Part shown: positions 11,634 through 23,456 of the stretch, one piece after another
Numbering within the stretch: the stretch's first letter is position 1
Layout of the letters: each line of letters begins with the position of its first letter
Source of the DNA: Parasitella parasitica
Lineage: Eukaryota; Mucoromycota; Mucoromycetes; Mucorales; Mucoraceae
Assembly: GCA_025201805.1 (NCBI GenBank)
Contig: MU619284.1
Span: forward strand, 47,939 to 111,938
Reading direction: 5' to 3'
DNA length: 64,000 nt
The notes under the pieces: model-generated
Told to the model about the DNA's origin: nothing
Databases searched by the model: none
Seen by the model: the letters and a program-made list of their open reading frames with translations, nothing else
Position numbers and translations under genes: made by a program

Positions 11634-12605
11634 ATTTTGATGGTAAAAGAGAGCAAGATGTGATTGCACAAGAGGTTTCTTTTCTATATTAAACCATTGC
11701 TGAGTTTTAACGAGTGCTGAAGGCTTTTATGTTATCAAGATACATTGGATCAAGAATACCGCTGCTGAGTGTTTTTTATATAGTAATATAAAGTTGTTTT
11801 TATCAAATCATATTATCATCTTGTGATTCTATATTGTCTCGTATCTGCAAAGGAGATCTAAAACCTCAGATCAGAAACACTCACATCTCAAACTGTTGAG
11901 TTTAAAATGGTGATACGATTGTAAAAAGATTGTACTCTGATCCAAATATATACCAACTACTTGAAAGAAATATACTTGTACTGCAATAATAAAAAAGCAA
12001 CGTGCATTGTCATGAACTATTCAAGCGGTAGTAGCGAGAGGTGGTGTATGTAGCACTATCTATAACAAAGAGTCAACAAAGTGTGTACTGTGATTCAAGC
12101 AAGTTCAAAAGGCTGCTGCTTGGGGGGATAAATTTTTTTGTTTTGTATACAGTTTTACCGTACCAGTTCTAATGCTGAAACTTGTATTTGTTTGCCAAAA
12201 ATTCAATACTTTATTTGTTATTGCTTGCAAAAAATTCCTTGGTAAAGGGCATTTAATTATATACAAGACGTTAGCCTTTTAGCTTTTCTATCATTACTTT
12301 TGTTGCATTCAGTGATGTTTCTGTGTAGATTTTTTTCATCTAAATAAGCTTTCTTTCTAGGCTTTTAGGGTTACTATTGTATCATCATTATTATTTCTGT
12401 TTCCATCAACTGATTAGCACTTTTCAACTGGTGGAGCTTCTCCTAGCCAAGGGGATGTCCTGATGGCTGAAAAATTATAAAACTCCTACGTAACATGCAA
12501 CTCACCCAATGCTTTGCCTCTTCGACCGCAAACCGCCCCCCCCTTTTTTTTTTTTTTTTTTGCTTAATTGGAATCATGACAGTGAGGCTAGTCAACAAGA
12601 CCACA
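11634..12605. other. Divergent promoter region with homopyrimidine tract
   Basis: About 970 bp between two divergent start codons. Near its right end is a C7 run followed by 19 T residues (12537-12561), just before the borealin-like start. Otherwise it is AT-rich, with no gene or RNA that I can support. Confidence 0.5.
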
Positions 12606-13502
12606 ATGTCTTCAATACAAAAGAACCAAAATGAGGATGTAAATGAAGCGGTGGCTATACTAGAAGAAGAAAGTAATGTTGTTTACTTGCAGTGGCATGC
12701 ATACAAATTCAACCTTTTAACCTTTATTTCACAAACAGCACAACAACGGATACTAGATATTCAACAACGAATAGAGTTTGTGTGTGCATCGTTGCGTGCT
12801 CAGGGAAATACTGAAATGAACAAGATGCTTATGTCTGTTCGAAAGCTAACTATGGAGCAGTTTTGTGAGGCTTATGAAGCGAACCCACAAAAGTTTTTGG
12901 AGCATCAAACACAGCAAATGCATGCAGGCAGTAGTCATCATGATGGATTCAAGAGGTGAGAATTATCCAGATGCTTGGATTGACGCTCACTAACGTCCGT
13001 CAAAAGAACCCACTCATTTACATCTGACACTGTGGACAAAATTTCGACAAAGAAAACAAAGCCTAATGCAATTAGCGTTGAGGTTAATGTACGTTGTTGT
13101 ATATATTGACCTTTCCATGGCTTAATGATTCCCTACTAGGATACCTCCTCGTCAGCAACAAAATACGATGATGAGGAAGCCAAAGATGGCGTCGAAAAGC
13201 CGCATCCTGATGTCACGGCACCACAAAATGATTTAGATCTATTACGGCAGGATATCAAAGAATCACGAACTAATACCCAGAAACAACTGCCGAATGAGGA
13301 ACCTGTTGTTATCAGCATTAAAAGGCAAAATCACGCCACTTTAGACATTAAACTACACACTCGAGGCGTTAAAGAACATTTTGTAGTAGAATCAGCTATC
13401 GAGAAACTAAATCAGTTAGATCAGCATCAAAAGAGCCATGTCAGGAGCCAAATCGAGGATTTGCAAGAAAAATTAGACATCATAAAGCAGAGCATTTCGT
13501 AA
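12606..13502 (+). CDS. Borealin/Nbl1-like coiled-coil protein, tentative
   Basis: Three exons, 12606-12955, 13007-13088 and 13140-13502, give about 264 residues. Residues 20-110 form an amphipathic helical region (LQWHAYKFNLLTFISQTAQQ, then RILDIQQRIE) followed by MSVRKLTMEQFCEAY. The pattern resembles the N-terminal domain of borealin/Nbl1, which bundles with survivin and INCENP in the chromosomal passenger complex. The middle is charged and disordered, and the C-terminus is another predicted coiled coil (HVRSQIEDLQEKLDIIKQS). An in-frame ATG 30 bp upstream (12576) is an alternative start. The longer frame from 12495 would translate the poly-T tract and is unlikely. The gene structure is solid; the family is inferred from pattern only and could be another coiled-coil protein. 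Confidence 0.5.
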
Positions 13503-13585
13503 ATACAATTGTAAATAGTCCATGTAATTTTATATAGATTGATATAAAGATGCAAGCGTGTCCATACGTTCAATCATATGAAAAC

Positions 13586-15746
13586 CTAGGTGAAAGACCT
13601 GCCGTTTGTTAATGCATTGTACATGTCGCTGATTTGTTTTTGATACAAATTCTGTACAAGTTCACGTTTCAGTTTGAACGTAGGCGTTAAAAGCTCGTTT
13701 TCTATCGTGAATTCGTCTGTCGAAAGATAAAGTGCCTTGACCTGTTCGAATCCCTTGAGATCATTTGCTTTGCCAAACGCAGCGACATTTTCCAGCATCT
13801 GTGCGTTAACCTCGGGTGATTCGCAAAGGGCTTCAAATGACATGGATGCAAATTCAGGCTTCTTGGATGCCCAATGCATGAATGTGACCCTGTCGGGCAC
13901 AAAAATGCCTACTATTTGGTTCTGTAAAGAGTCGCCGTAAACATAAGCTTGCGCTATCAATTCATTCTTTTGGTAGATGCTCTCAACCTTTTCAGGCGCA
14001 ATGTATTCTCCCTGAGAGAGCTTGAAAATGTTCTTGAGACGATCAATGATAGCCAAACGCTTTGCCTCATCAAATATACCAATGTCTCCTGTGTGCAGCC
14101 ATCCCTCAGAATCAATCACTTGTGCTGTCTTTTCGGGATTCTTGTAATACTCTCTCATTACTGCATTGCCACGGATACAGATTTCACCGCGAGGATACGG
14201 AAGGTCTGTAGACAAGTATTTCATGTCTGGCACATCAACAAGTTTGACTTCTGAGCACGGGAATGGTGCACCAACCACGCCTGTTGTGTTGTCACCTATT
14301 ATTGTCTATATAAACGCATGAGTTGGCTTGTCTTTAGATTGTAAACGTTTATCTTACTAATGCTCCGCTACAATAATTTTCAGTCTGGCCGTATCCTTCG
14401 TGAACTGTGGCAGAGAAGCAAATCTTTAAAAAGGCCAATACCTCGGGAGCAATAGGCGCTGAACCACTCAAAATGAAGCGTATTCTACCGCCTAATTTTT
14501 CACGGACAGGAGCAAATACAAGACGATCGTAAACCCAGTGATGCACAGAGTTGTTCAAGTTGGCCTTTTTTGCATTGTAAGCCACGTTGAAAAGATACTT
14601 TGAGAGTCCACCTTTGGCATTCACTCCAGCCAGCACATTATCGTAAATTCGGTTAAACAGACGAGGCACCGAGACAAAGATAGTAGGCTTCAACTCATAA
14701 ATGTCGTCCATCAGCCCTGCATTGTCGCCATGGTAATAGCCGATGGCAGCACCCATAAAAAGAACAAAACCCTGTGCCACACGCTCAAATACATGCGCCA
14801 TGGGGAGATACGAGATGTAGACATCGCTTTCATTGACACTCGCAAAGCAGCCAATTTCGCTGACGTGCGACACGCCAAAAGTAGACGCAACACAGTTGGC
14901 TTGCGTAAGAACTGCTCCTTTTGGAACACCCGTGGTACCGCTTGTATAACAGATAGTAGCAACGTCGTCCCCTGAGGGAATGTCAGATTCTTGGGTAAAC
15001 TCGGCTCCTAATCCCTCCACTTGCGTAAATGTGTAAACAGTGACCCCCAATTCCTTGGCTCGGTGCAAGTCTCGAGAATCTATATCGTTATCCATCGAGA
15101 TGATGTGTTTAATCTTGGGAATAGCGGTTTTAATGTCCAGAATATTGCTGACTTTGTCTGCGCTGGCAATGATGTACTCCATCTCGGTTTCATTGATAAT
15201 GTGCTCCATGGCTTCGGCGCCTAATGTATCGTACAAAGCGACAATAATAAAAGCTTCCCGATAGGACGCAATCTCTGAAATGGTCTTGCTGCGAGGTCAG
15301 TACGCTGGCTCTGTCGTCATATGCAAGCACCTTGCGCAACTTACCCATTCACGGCGATTGATACTGTAAACTCCAAGCGAACATTGTCTTTGCATGCCCA
15401 GAGCGGCGAGACCTCTACCAAAGTCTTCAATATGAGTCTTGACTTCACGGTGCGTCTCCCACTCATATTCCTTGTGCAAATCGCCTTTCTTGCAACGAGT
15501 GCCCAAAAACGGTCGATCTGCATTGTAACGTGGTTACTCGGATAAGCCTGCCGCTTTTGTCTGTTTTCACATACCAGTACTGAGATGGTACCGATGAAGA
15601 TACATTTCCCACATGGTAAAGATACCTGGAGGATGTGCGAGCAATTTATCAGCAAACCTAAAGTGGCGGTAAACGGATGTCTCGCAGTCTTTCTTGACGT
15701 AGCCCTGGGCTTCTACAGCGTAAGGAGGTTCGAATTGATATACCAT
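13586..15746 (-). CDS. Long-chain fatty-acid--CoA ligase
   Basis: Four exons, 15575-15746, 15345-15517, 14358-15284 and 13586-14305, encode about 663 residues. All introns (57, 60 and 52 bp) are GT-AG and restore family sequence: FLGTRCKKGD, INRREW/TISEIA and CSGA/LTIIGDNTTGVVGAP. The AMP-binding P-loop YTSGTTGVPKGAVLT lies near residue 235. LPMAHVFERV, GYGQTE and the fatty-acyl-CoA signature GWLHTGDIGIFDE follow, with IDRLKNIFKLSQGEYIAPE near the C-terminus. The enzyme activates long-chain fatty acids with ATP and CoA for lipid synthesis or beta-oxidation. The C-terminus (NGRSFT) has no PTS1 peroxisomal signal, so an ER, lipid-droplet or mitochondrial location is likelier. It resembles yeast Faa1/Faa4 and animal ACSL. 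Confidence 0.94.
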
Positions 15747-16560
15747 CTTTTGCTTGTTAATAAAGTAAAAAACGAGGTTAAATGTCTGTTTCTTTGTATG
15801 TATTTAAACGGAACACCTGAAACGAGCTTTGTGGTCTATTTGGCTCCCAAAAAATGGGTTAAATAAAGGATTGCCCCATTTTAGAAAAAAAAATTCCAGT
15901 TGGAACAATTCTCAAAGAACCTCCTCGTGTAAATCAGAAAATCATTAACCGTGGTTGAGCTGATAATGATTACATCTGATTCATCTCGAGTAAATAGCAT
16001 CTTTAAAAAAGTACCCTTATTTCCACACAACGACATACTGAGAGACTTTACTCAGAGATACGTATTAGACATTTGAGCATGAGCATGAGCATGAGCATGA
16101 GCATGAGCATGAACATCAACATGAACAATAAACATGACGGTATTTTGACTCGTAGCGATTAGGATCATATCAGGAAGCTAGCTGATAAAGGCAGAACTTC
16201 AGTACTCAAGCGAGCAAGCGATTAAAATCAGAAATCGTCTTGGACTCTACACCTGTTTGAGGCTTACTTTGTCCTATATGTTGTTTATATAATCTTGTAC
16301 GGTTTTTCCCTCATGATAATACCAACGATAATCGATCATCATTGTAATTCTTGGATGAATATATATTATCAGGAAGCGCCATGGTCTCTCCCGGCCTTTT
16401 GACAAGCGAACAGCAAATTTGACAAACCTTTACAAATGTATTCAAAAGCGCAAAAGCAGTTCAAAGAACCCGGTACTCAGACAAATGTCGATCAGATGAA
16501 ACTTGCTCGGAAACAATAAAGATCCGGGAGAACCGTTTATTCATCTTCTTTTTTCGCCTA
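15747..16560. other. Divergent intergenic region
   Basis: About 810 bp between the divergent acyl-CoA ligase and histidine-phosphatase starts, so probably a two-way promoter. It contains a hexanucleotide repeat at 16075-16110. I see no further gene. Confidence 0.5.
16075..16110. repeat. (GAGCAT)6 hexanucleotide microsatellite
   Basis: Six perfect tandem copies of GAGCAT, followed by degenerate copies (GAACAT, CAACAT, GAACAA). It lies in the intergenic region, not in an open frame with conserved features. It is a likely length-variable marker. Confidence 0.95.
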
Positions 16561-17321
16561 ATGTCTCAACCTGCTTACAATCATTTGCCCAAAGAGCTCA
16601 AGAACCACTACGTTATTCAAAGACATGGCTTTTCTTTGGCTAATAATGAAGGCTTAATATGCTCGAACCCTGACATTGCCATTCCTTCTGCTGGTGGACC
16701 TTTGAACACTGGTTACGGTTTACATGAAAAGGGCAAGCTTCAAGTCAAAGAGGTGGGTTTGCGGAAAAAGTTTAAAAATGGCAAAAAACTCATACGTTTT
16801 TTTTGTGTACATAGTCTGCTACTTTGCTATCCAAGCATCTTTTCCCTACTCAAAAGACGCCAACTGACCAAGACGCTCCTGTTGTCATATTTTGCTCTCC
16901 TTTCAAGAGAACCGTTGAAACGGCTGATATTATTCAAGGCGTTCTTAACGACACAGTTTTTCATGGCAAGATAGAAGCGCCAATTCGTGAATTGGAACTG
17001 CGTGAGCGCTGGTACGGCAAGTTTGATATGACATCTGATAAAAACTACGAACTCTGCTGGCTCGATGATGCTGCTGCGCCAGACCATGGTGAACACAGTC
17101 AGTACAATATCGAATCGCCCAGCAGCGTTTGTGATAGAGCCACTCGTTTTATTGCCGACAAAATTGAGAGCCAAATGCAAGGCAAGATTATCATTTTGGT
17201 TGCACATGGCGATATCTGTCAAATCATGCTGACAGCCTTTGCACGCACGGACGCTTGGAAGCACAGAACACTCAAACACGTTGACACTGCCAACTGGAGA
17301 GATACTTTAGACTTTGAATAA
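16561..17321 (+). CDS. Histidine phosphatase / phosphoglycerate-mutase-like protein
   Basis: Two exons, 16561-16752 and 16857-17321, give about 218 residues. The N-terminal catalytic motif is VIQRHGFSLANNEG (RHG with the nucleophilic His) near residue 20. The supporting residues follow: FCSPFKRTVETADII with the second Arg, ELRERWYGKFD, and the distal His in ILVAHGDICQIML. This layout defines the histidine phosphatase superfamily (branch 1). Substrates range from small sugar phosphates to proteins and cannot be told here. The 104-bp intron has GT-AG ends and joins in phase 0. The stop lies 17 bp from the stop of the convergent MTR3 gene. Confidence 0.85.
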
Positions 17322-17338
17322 ATGTAAAATTTTATTGT

Positions 17339-18259
17339 TTAAATTGCAGTATTTGATCGGTTTAAGGATTGCAATAATGAATTTGACATGACGCTGTATA
17401 TTTTAGAACAGCCATCGATACATTGCGCAATGGCATTGGAGCTGATGGTACTATCGGATCGGCCAGACTGCAGAATATGAGTCACTTTGTTGAGTGAAGG
17501 CATGTATGACAGCATTAATGAGCCTTCCTTGTGGGTTTCCTCGACATCTGTGGCATCCATAAGTATATCTTGATCGTTCATGAAAATGGTGGAGCATGCC
17601 GTAACTTGGTCCAACATTTCAATACCGGCATCGGCTAAAGCGACGCTCGATGCAACAATAGCAGCAGCAAGACAAGAGCTTGTGCCGTCGTTTTCAAGCA
17701 CATTGACGTAGATGTCAATGGCTGATTTTGGTAGCAGTTCCACTCTGACAGCTGGCGTAAGTGCTTCCACTAGAATTTGCGAGAATTCCTTTTCTTCAGC
17801 GTCCCTTATATGACCTCGTCTATTTGTGCAAGAAAACGTCGAGAATTTAAAATCACAATGAAGCTTGCAAAGATTGGAAAAGTCTGCTTTCTTTAGCTGT
17901 CGAGGGCCATATCTGGCGAGAAAAATGTGTTAAAAAAAAAAAAAAAAAAAACGCAGCCAATATTGCACTTGTAAACATACACTGCACAAGTAACCTTTGT
18001 GTTTCCAATTTCAATATAGGCTGATCCACTTGCTTGTGTAATGAGTCCAGTTTTCAAAACTGTGATGATTTACGTGTTAATTCTGCCATGTGCTTAAGCC
18101 AGAAAAAAAAAATTGTAATTTACAGATTGGCCGAAGATCTTCAACGCCTCTTTCATCTAATCGCTTCTTTTCATTGTTTAATACATTTGTAGTTTCTTTT
18201 GCTTTTACAAAAATGGGAGCGACACTTGATTCAGGTCCATTCACACGCTTACGATCCAT
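17339..18259 (-). CDS. MTR3: Exosome core subunit MTR3 (EXOSC6-like, RNase PH fold)
   Basis: Three exons, 18124-18259, 17981-18059 and 17339-17912, encode about 262 residues. The joints give LRPIFLKTGLITQASGSAYI and then GNTKVTCAVYGPRQL, the hallmark start of the MTR3 branch of exosome RNase PH subunits. VEALTPAVRVELLPKSAIDI and the helix ALADAGIEMLDQV are typical of the C-terminal half. MTR3 is a catalytically inactive ring subunit of the nuclear and cytosolic RNA exosome, and pairs with an RRP4x partner. The intron at 17913-17980 contains an A18-19 tract. The gene converges with the histidine phosphatase gene with only 17 bp between stops, so the 3' UTRs must overlap. Confidence 0.9.
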
Positions 18260-18506
18260 ATTGTTTATATTTTTTTTTTTAAAAAAAAAAAAAAAAAAAC
18301 TTACAATTTGGCATGAGGAGACACTTTACTTTGACGATGGCTTCGATTAGAGTCACAGACATTGTCAATCTTAATTAAATGCGGTACAGTATGCATTAGT
18401 GGCTTTTTCACTATCGAGCTTTCAAAAGCGACAACAGTCTCTAAAGTCAGAATTACAATGATATTGATAATGCTACAGTTTTATTATTGTATAGATGAGG
18501 GTTATT

Positions 18507-20345
18507 TTATAATGAGGTGGTATAACGGCGGCTTCTGGTTACATGCGACATCAAAGACGCAGACTCTTCATCCGCACTGTAAACATTTTGCCGAGAGTCT
18601 CTTGGTGAAGAAGGTGGGGATGGGAGTGATGTAAATGTTAATTTTAGCTTTGATTGTTCCTCCTCCAATAAAGACTTTAGGGAATTCTTGCTTTCCTCCC
18701 ATTGTTTCAACAAGCTGACCATATTTTCATCAATATGTGCAAAGCGCTTGTCTATTCTCTTTAAACTAATGCTTGACACTAGACGAGAAAAAAAAAAAAA
18801 AAAAGGTTAGCAATGTAAATCACTATACGGCTTTAGTCTGCATCCAGATTTACCTCGGCCTGATGCCAATGATTTTGTATCTTGTCTACATAAAAACAAC
18901 TTGGCCTGCATATCTTCAATGTGTTTTGCGACCACAGAGACACGATGCATCAATGTAATGCACCTTGCGTCAGAAATAGATGTCTCCTCATTCACGCTGG
19001 AGGTGTCTGATAGTGCCCCAGCTGTCAATGAAATTTTTTCATCGTCCTCTTTGGCTGGTTTCTCAGCTACAAGACTGTTGAGTACACATCACACTGCAGA
19101 TATTCCCTTTCTTTCAAACCTACTTGAATCAATCAATTCAGACGCAATAACGGATAATTTCTCGTTGAAGTATACATATTCTCGCACCAAATTACGGTTT
19201 ACTTGGATAGCTTGGCTCCAAGTCTTTCCGTATCGGGAAGATCTATTGTTTGACATGACATCCAATGCTAGTAAATACAGCAGGTATTCTCGGCGTTTCC
19301 AGCCAATGACAGAACAGATTAGGTCAATATCTTCGAGCTTGTATTGGTTTGAATCGAATTCCAACAGCATGGAGGGGATATCCTGGTTGACATTGTACAT
19401 ATCTCGAAGATGCGATAGGCTGTGAGCATCGATCAAGGGCTGTAGTTGCTGGACAGTTTCAACAAATGTTTCAAAATGAGACGATAAAAGAGAGCCAAGC
19501 TTTTGCTGATGCTTTTGCTGATGCTGATCATCTGATAAAATGGATGATCTCAGTAAGCTACTCAACATGGAATCGCTTTTCTGAGACAAAGAAATAATCT
19601 CGTGCATCGAATCAAGCGCTGATGCGTGGATTTTTCGTATCTGTACACGTTTCTATTTTTAAAAAAAAAGGATACGTTAGTTCCTTGTAATTATATATAT
19701 TAGTGCTGTGGACAATGAACTTACAAAATGTCGAACAATAAAATAACATGCCAGTATATTGATAAACAGCACAGGCAAGATTAAGCGAGACTGATGCATG
19801 ACAACAAGCGAGGCAATGTTTGCCAAAGCAAGGCTGGATGCAAGGCTGGATGCAAGGCCTTGGTTGGAAAAGTTTTTGATGTGCTGCTTGTGCGTCTCAT
19901 TGCTGCTGGTTGATGTTGATTCAAACGCTGTGGACAATGGTCTTTGTTGTTCTGCAGATGACGTTGCTCCTAATAATGCTGCAGGCTGAGGTGTCTCATT
20001 GAACAGAGATGAGGTTACAATCAGGTATTTAAATTCCTCTTCAAAGATCGACTGTTCGGATGTCGACAGAGTAAAAGATAGCAGAGACTACATGTGCGGC
20101 ATACAGACAACAAGGATAAGCATTTTGTTCTCTTACAGTTTGCGCGAATGTGAATTTGGTTATCAACATACCTTGAACAGATGGATCCAGTGATTAAATA
20201 GAGACCACAAGACATCAGCAATAGATGATACAGACGACTTCTTGTCGGGAGTTTCATACCACCGTAAGTAGGCAACAAGCATCACTGTACACAGCCCCAT
20301 AGCAGCAACAGGAGCCAGCAGCGTAAGGTCGATATCAGGTACCAT
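18507..20345 (-). CDS. Vezatin/Inp2-like myosin-binding membrane protein, tentative
   Basis: Five exons, 20172-20345, 19725-20087, 19120-19640, 18854-19074 and 18507-18778, join in frame to about 516 residues. The protein has an N-terminal hydrophobic helix (LLAPVAAMGLCTVMLVAYL), a second pair near residue 150 (IASLVVMHQSRLILPVLFIN, followed by ILACYFIV), then a long helical region beginning IRKIHASALDSMHEIISLSQ. That arrangement matches the vezatin/Inp2 family, which in fungi links peroxisomes to a class V myosin for inheritance. The C-terminus carries coiled-coil and Ser/Pro-rich segments. The ATG sits directly after an 87-base T tract (A on the coding strand), so the 5' end is uncertain and an upstream exon could exist. 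The gene model is good; the family name rests on topology and weak resemblance. Confidence 0.5.

Positions 20346-20347
<2 letters not shown>

Positions 20348-20434
<87 letters not shown>
20348..20434. repeat. 87-base poly(T) tract
   Basis: An uninterrupted run of about 87 T, the longest homopolymer in the window, abutting the start codon of the vezatin-like gene on the other strand. It could be true sequence, a retroposed poly(A) tail or an assembly artefact; no target-site duplication is obvious. Confidence 0.9.
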
Positions 20435-20436
<2 letters not shown>

Positions 20437-20921
20437 TTGTTAAAATATGAAAGAAAGAGTCAAGAGCTTGAAACTTCGGTGCAGATGCAAATATAAATAA
20501 TGCGTCTAATTTGGACTCCACCTGTGGTTTCAAAAGAGGCACTGTACAACGGCATCTTATTGGAGACAGAATCTTGCACGGTTGCACCACTGTTTGTAGC
20601 AAAAAATGCAACAAACATGCTGCTTGCGTAGGTGGACATCAATTTATCTCGATTGAGAATATAGCCAGCAGTGTTATTGCACTTGTCGAGCCTCTCTGCG
20701 AGAATAATCGTCCTATAACTATATAAACGGTGTCATTTTTTGATTTGTCGACTTGAAATATATGCAAAATAAGCGTTAGGAAAAGGAGGTGCCAAGTTAT
20801 GGAGAAGGGCTCTTTTCCCACTTGGCTTTAGACAAATCCCTGAATATGTGCATACATAGGCAAGTATTGTAGAACTCAATGATGCAATGTCTTTTATACA
20901 TATGTTTGATTTATTAATACG
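20435..20921. other. Spacer with a short unexplained minus-strand open frame
   Basis: Between the poly(T) tract and the NAA50 stop there is a minus-strand open frame (about 20460-20740) without conserved motifs. It contains MSTYASSMFVAFFATNSG and a stretch that looks codon-like. It might be a 5' exon of the vezatin-like gene cut off by the T tract, or nothing. No splice link could be established. Confidence 0.3.
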
Positions 20922-21589
20922 CTATATTTGCTTATACTGCTCTTGCTGCTGTTGTTCCTCAGTTTTGTATACGTGGAAAATGGGTCTTACTAATATATAA
21001 GCGTCTCTGTTTTCAATCTGTTTGTAGTAATTTGGGACGACGCTTTGTATTCGGAATCCATTGCGACTGTAAAATCGTATAGCTGCTTCGTTGGCTGTCT
21101 GTACGTGTAGATAAATCGATGCGATAACCGGATCACTCTGTCTCTTTAGTATTTGAACAATATGCTCTATAAGTATGCTGCCTGCATTTTGAACTAATAA
21201 TTAACACTCAGGCTTACTGAATATATTCTCTATAATATATACATGCCTAATCCCAAGTTTCTGTATTTCTTGAGAACTCCCAGGGTCATCATATACACCC
21301 TTGCTGTGAAATTATTGTACTTGGATGGCTCTGTTCGACAGCATATTGCCCCAGCATACTCATTATCGTAGTACACTATCTATTCGTTAGACTTTTCTTG
21401 ACAGGTTTTCATTGGATTTCTCATCTTACCCATTTGTGCCAATTCCCCAGCGTTCAAAACCTGATCATAAAACTTTTGTCCGTAAATTATAGGGAAAACA
21501 CGTGAATGCAAATCTGCTAAATCTTTCAAAGAATCATTTGTAACGCTGACAAGTGTAATGCGAGTTGAATTCGTGATTGCTGGAACCAT
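20922..21589 (-). CDS. NAA50: N-alpha-acetyltransferase NAA50-like (GNAT fold)
   Basis: Three exons, 21430-21589, 21243-21375 and 20922-21177, give about 182 residues. Conserved NAA50 segments are FPIIYGQKFYDQVLNAGELA, VYYDNEYAGAICCR, ARVYMMTLGVLKKYRNLGLG (the acetyl-CoA-binding R/Q-x-x-G-x-G loop) and IYLHVQTANEAAIRFYSRNG followed by F. NAA50 acetylates protein N-termini such as Met-Leu and docks on the ribosomal NatA complex. The tail VYKTEEQQQQEQYKQI is an added glutamine-rich stretch. The second junction is drawn with a GT donor at 21242, which joins in phase 2; a GC donor three bases earlier is an alternative. Confidence 0.87.
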
Positions 21590-22234
21590 AACACTGTGGA
21601 TGAATGCAATAGTATATTGCCAAAAAAAAAATGATATTCACAAGAATACATCTTTCTTCGGTCTGTTCATGCAATTTTAAATATCCGCGTGTTGTCATAC
21701 AAGTGGCATCAGCCAGGGACTAATTTGATCTCATGTCATCATGGTTAAAACGATCATATATTCGAGTTGTAAGCATGATGCATGAGTTTTACATCGTAAC
21801 GGTCAGACAGCATATGCGCTACGATATTTAGCCAACTGCGAACAATTGACATTTTGAAGGTAAATAAATCCATCCAGCGACTTGTATTAGAAAAATGTAG
21901 GAAGCCTACAAACAAATTTTATAACTGATACAGGAATACTTCCTTATAAGAATGCGGATGAAATGAATTTAAAGATCAACTTTACATTAATTAATAATAG
22001 TTGCAATATTGGCATTGCATGTGATTGTGAATTACTTGATTGGAAATAACACATGGCATTTGTTGGTTGATCTTCTCCGAATTATCAAAAAAGAAGTGGC
22101 GTGCTTTACAGCATACTGCAAAAGTTCAAAATCAGGCATATTAAGTGTTCATGTTGAACAATGTGACTATGTATCACCGTAATCCCTCTACGGAAACAAA
22201 TTCTCTTCTTTTGAGACCATGATACAAAAGATAA
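21590..22234. other. Divergent intergenic region
   Basis: About 645 bp between the NAA50 start (minus strand) and the PTPA start (plus strand). It should hold both promoters. It is AT-rich; no gene or RNA is recognised. Confidence 0.5.
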
Positions 22235-23375
22235 ATGCAGATTGAAGAGGAAATACCGCAATTACCAAATATTAGGCCGCTATATACATCAAAAGAGCCA
22301 GTATCATGCATACACGAGCAAAAAGATATCGACACATTCATAAAATCAAGAGCATTTGATCGTATCATGACTTTTGTCATGCTGCTGAATAAGAGTGTTA
22401 TGCAAAAAAAGATATCAGATGCGTGTCATATATCCTCTGTAGGTCGATACTGCACATATATTCAATATCCTACTAATGCATGACATTTTCAAGCAAACAC
22501 AGCATATTTTGGACATGCTAAATACATTAGATGCTTGGATAGATGATTTCCCTCCACTGGATAACCCGCAACGGTTTGGAAACAAAGCTTTTCGATTTTG
22601 GGCTGCAAAATTAGTTGAGGTAAGTAAAAAAAAATGTTGATTGTAAATGTCTTAACCCTCCCCATTTTTTAAACTATAGTCTTCTGCCGACCTAATGAAA
22701 GATGCATTATCTGAACAACTTCATGACGCTATTCCTGAGCTGTCAGAGTATTTGAATAAAGGATTTGGCAATGAAACTCGAATTGATTATGGCTCTGGCC
22801 ATGAACTCAGTTTTGTTGCTTGGCTGGCTGGAATATCTTTATTGGGAGGATTCACAACTGATGATTATCAAGCAATTGTATTGAGAATCTTTGTCAGATA
22901 TTTAGAATTAGTACGCAGACTTCAAATCACTTATAGCTTGGAACCAGCGGGAAGTCATGGTGTGTGGGGATTAGATGATTTCCAGTTTTTGCCATATGTG
23001 TGGGGTAGTGCGCAATTAATTAGTAAGTGGCTTTTACGATTTTATGTATGGTTGCCATGGTAACAATATGTTATAGATCATCCAAGATTAACACCAAGAT
23101 CAATTGTTCAAGATAAATCAATTAGTACGTCACAACGGGATGTAGTAGATGCATTTGCAGACGATTACATGTATTTTAGATGTATTCAATACATTTTGCA
23201 AGTGAAGAAGGGGCCATTTTTTGAGCATTCGCCTTTGCTAAACGATATATCTGCTGTAATTTCATGGAACAAGGTGAACGCAGGCATGTCCAAAATGTAC
23301 GTTGCTGAAGTAATGAAGAAGGTCCCCGTAGTTCAACATTTCAAATTTGGAAATTTATTCCCATTCAGTCATTGA
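22235..23375 (+). CDS. Serine/threonine phosphatase 2A activator (PTPA/RRD type)
   Basis: Four exons, 22235-22438, 22494-22619, 22680-23022 and 23077-23375, encode about 323 residues. PTPA signatures are clear: LDAWIDDFPPLDNPQRFGNK, FRFWAAKLVE, IDYGSGHELSFVAWLAGI, the nucleotide- and substrate-pocket segment YSLEPAGSHGVWGLDDFQFL, then HPRLTPRSIV, MYFRCIQYIL and WNKVNAGMSKMYVAEVM. PTPA is a peptidyl-prolyl isomerase-like chaperone that activates the PP2A catalytic subunit with ATP in cytosol and nucleus. All three introns are 54-60 bp and GT-AG. Only 81 bp separate its stop from the next start on the same strand. Confidence 0.95.
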
Positions 23376-23456
23376 TACAAAATAGCCCGTAGTTTTAAAT
23401 AAATAAAAAAAAAAAAAGTTTTTCTCTTCCATTGTTCTAATTAGCAGACAAAAACT

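Noticed and set aside
16075-16110. Short repeats that might suggest a CRISPR-like array
   Set aside because: Uniform 6-bp tandem units without spacers are a microsatellite, and the genome is eukaryotic.
20348-20434. Poly(T) tract as proof of a retrotransposon insertion
   Set aside because: No target-site duplication or reverse-transcriptase relic flanks it, and similar shorter runs occur throughout the introns.
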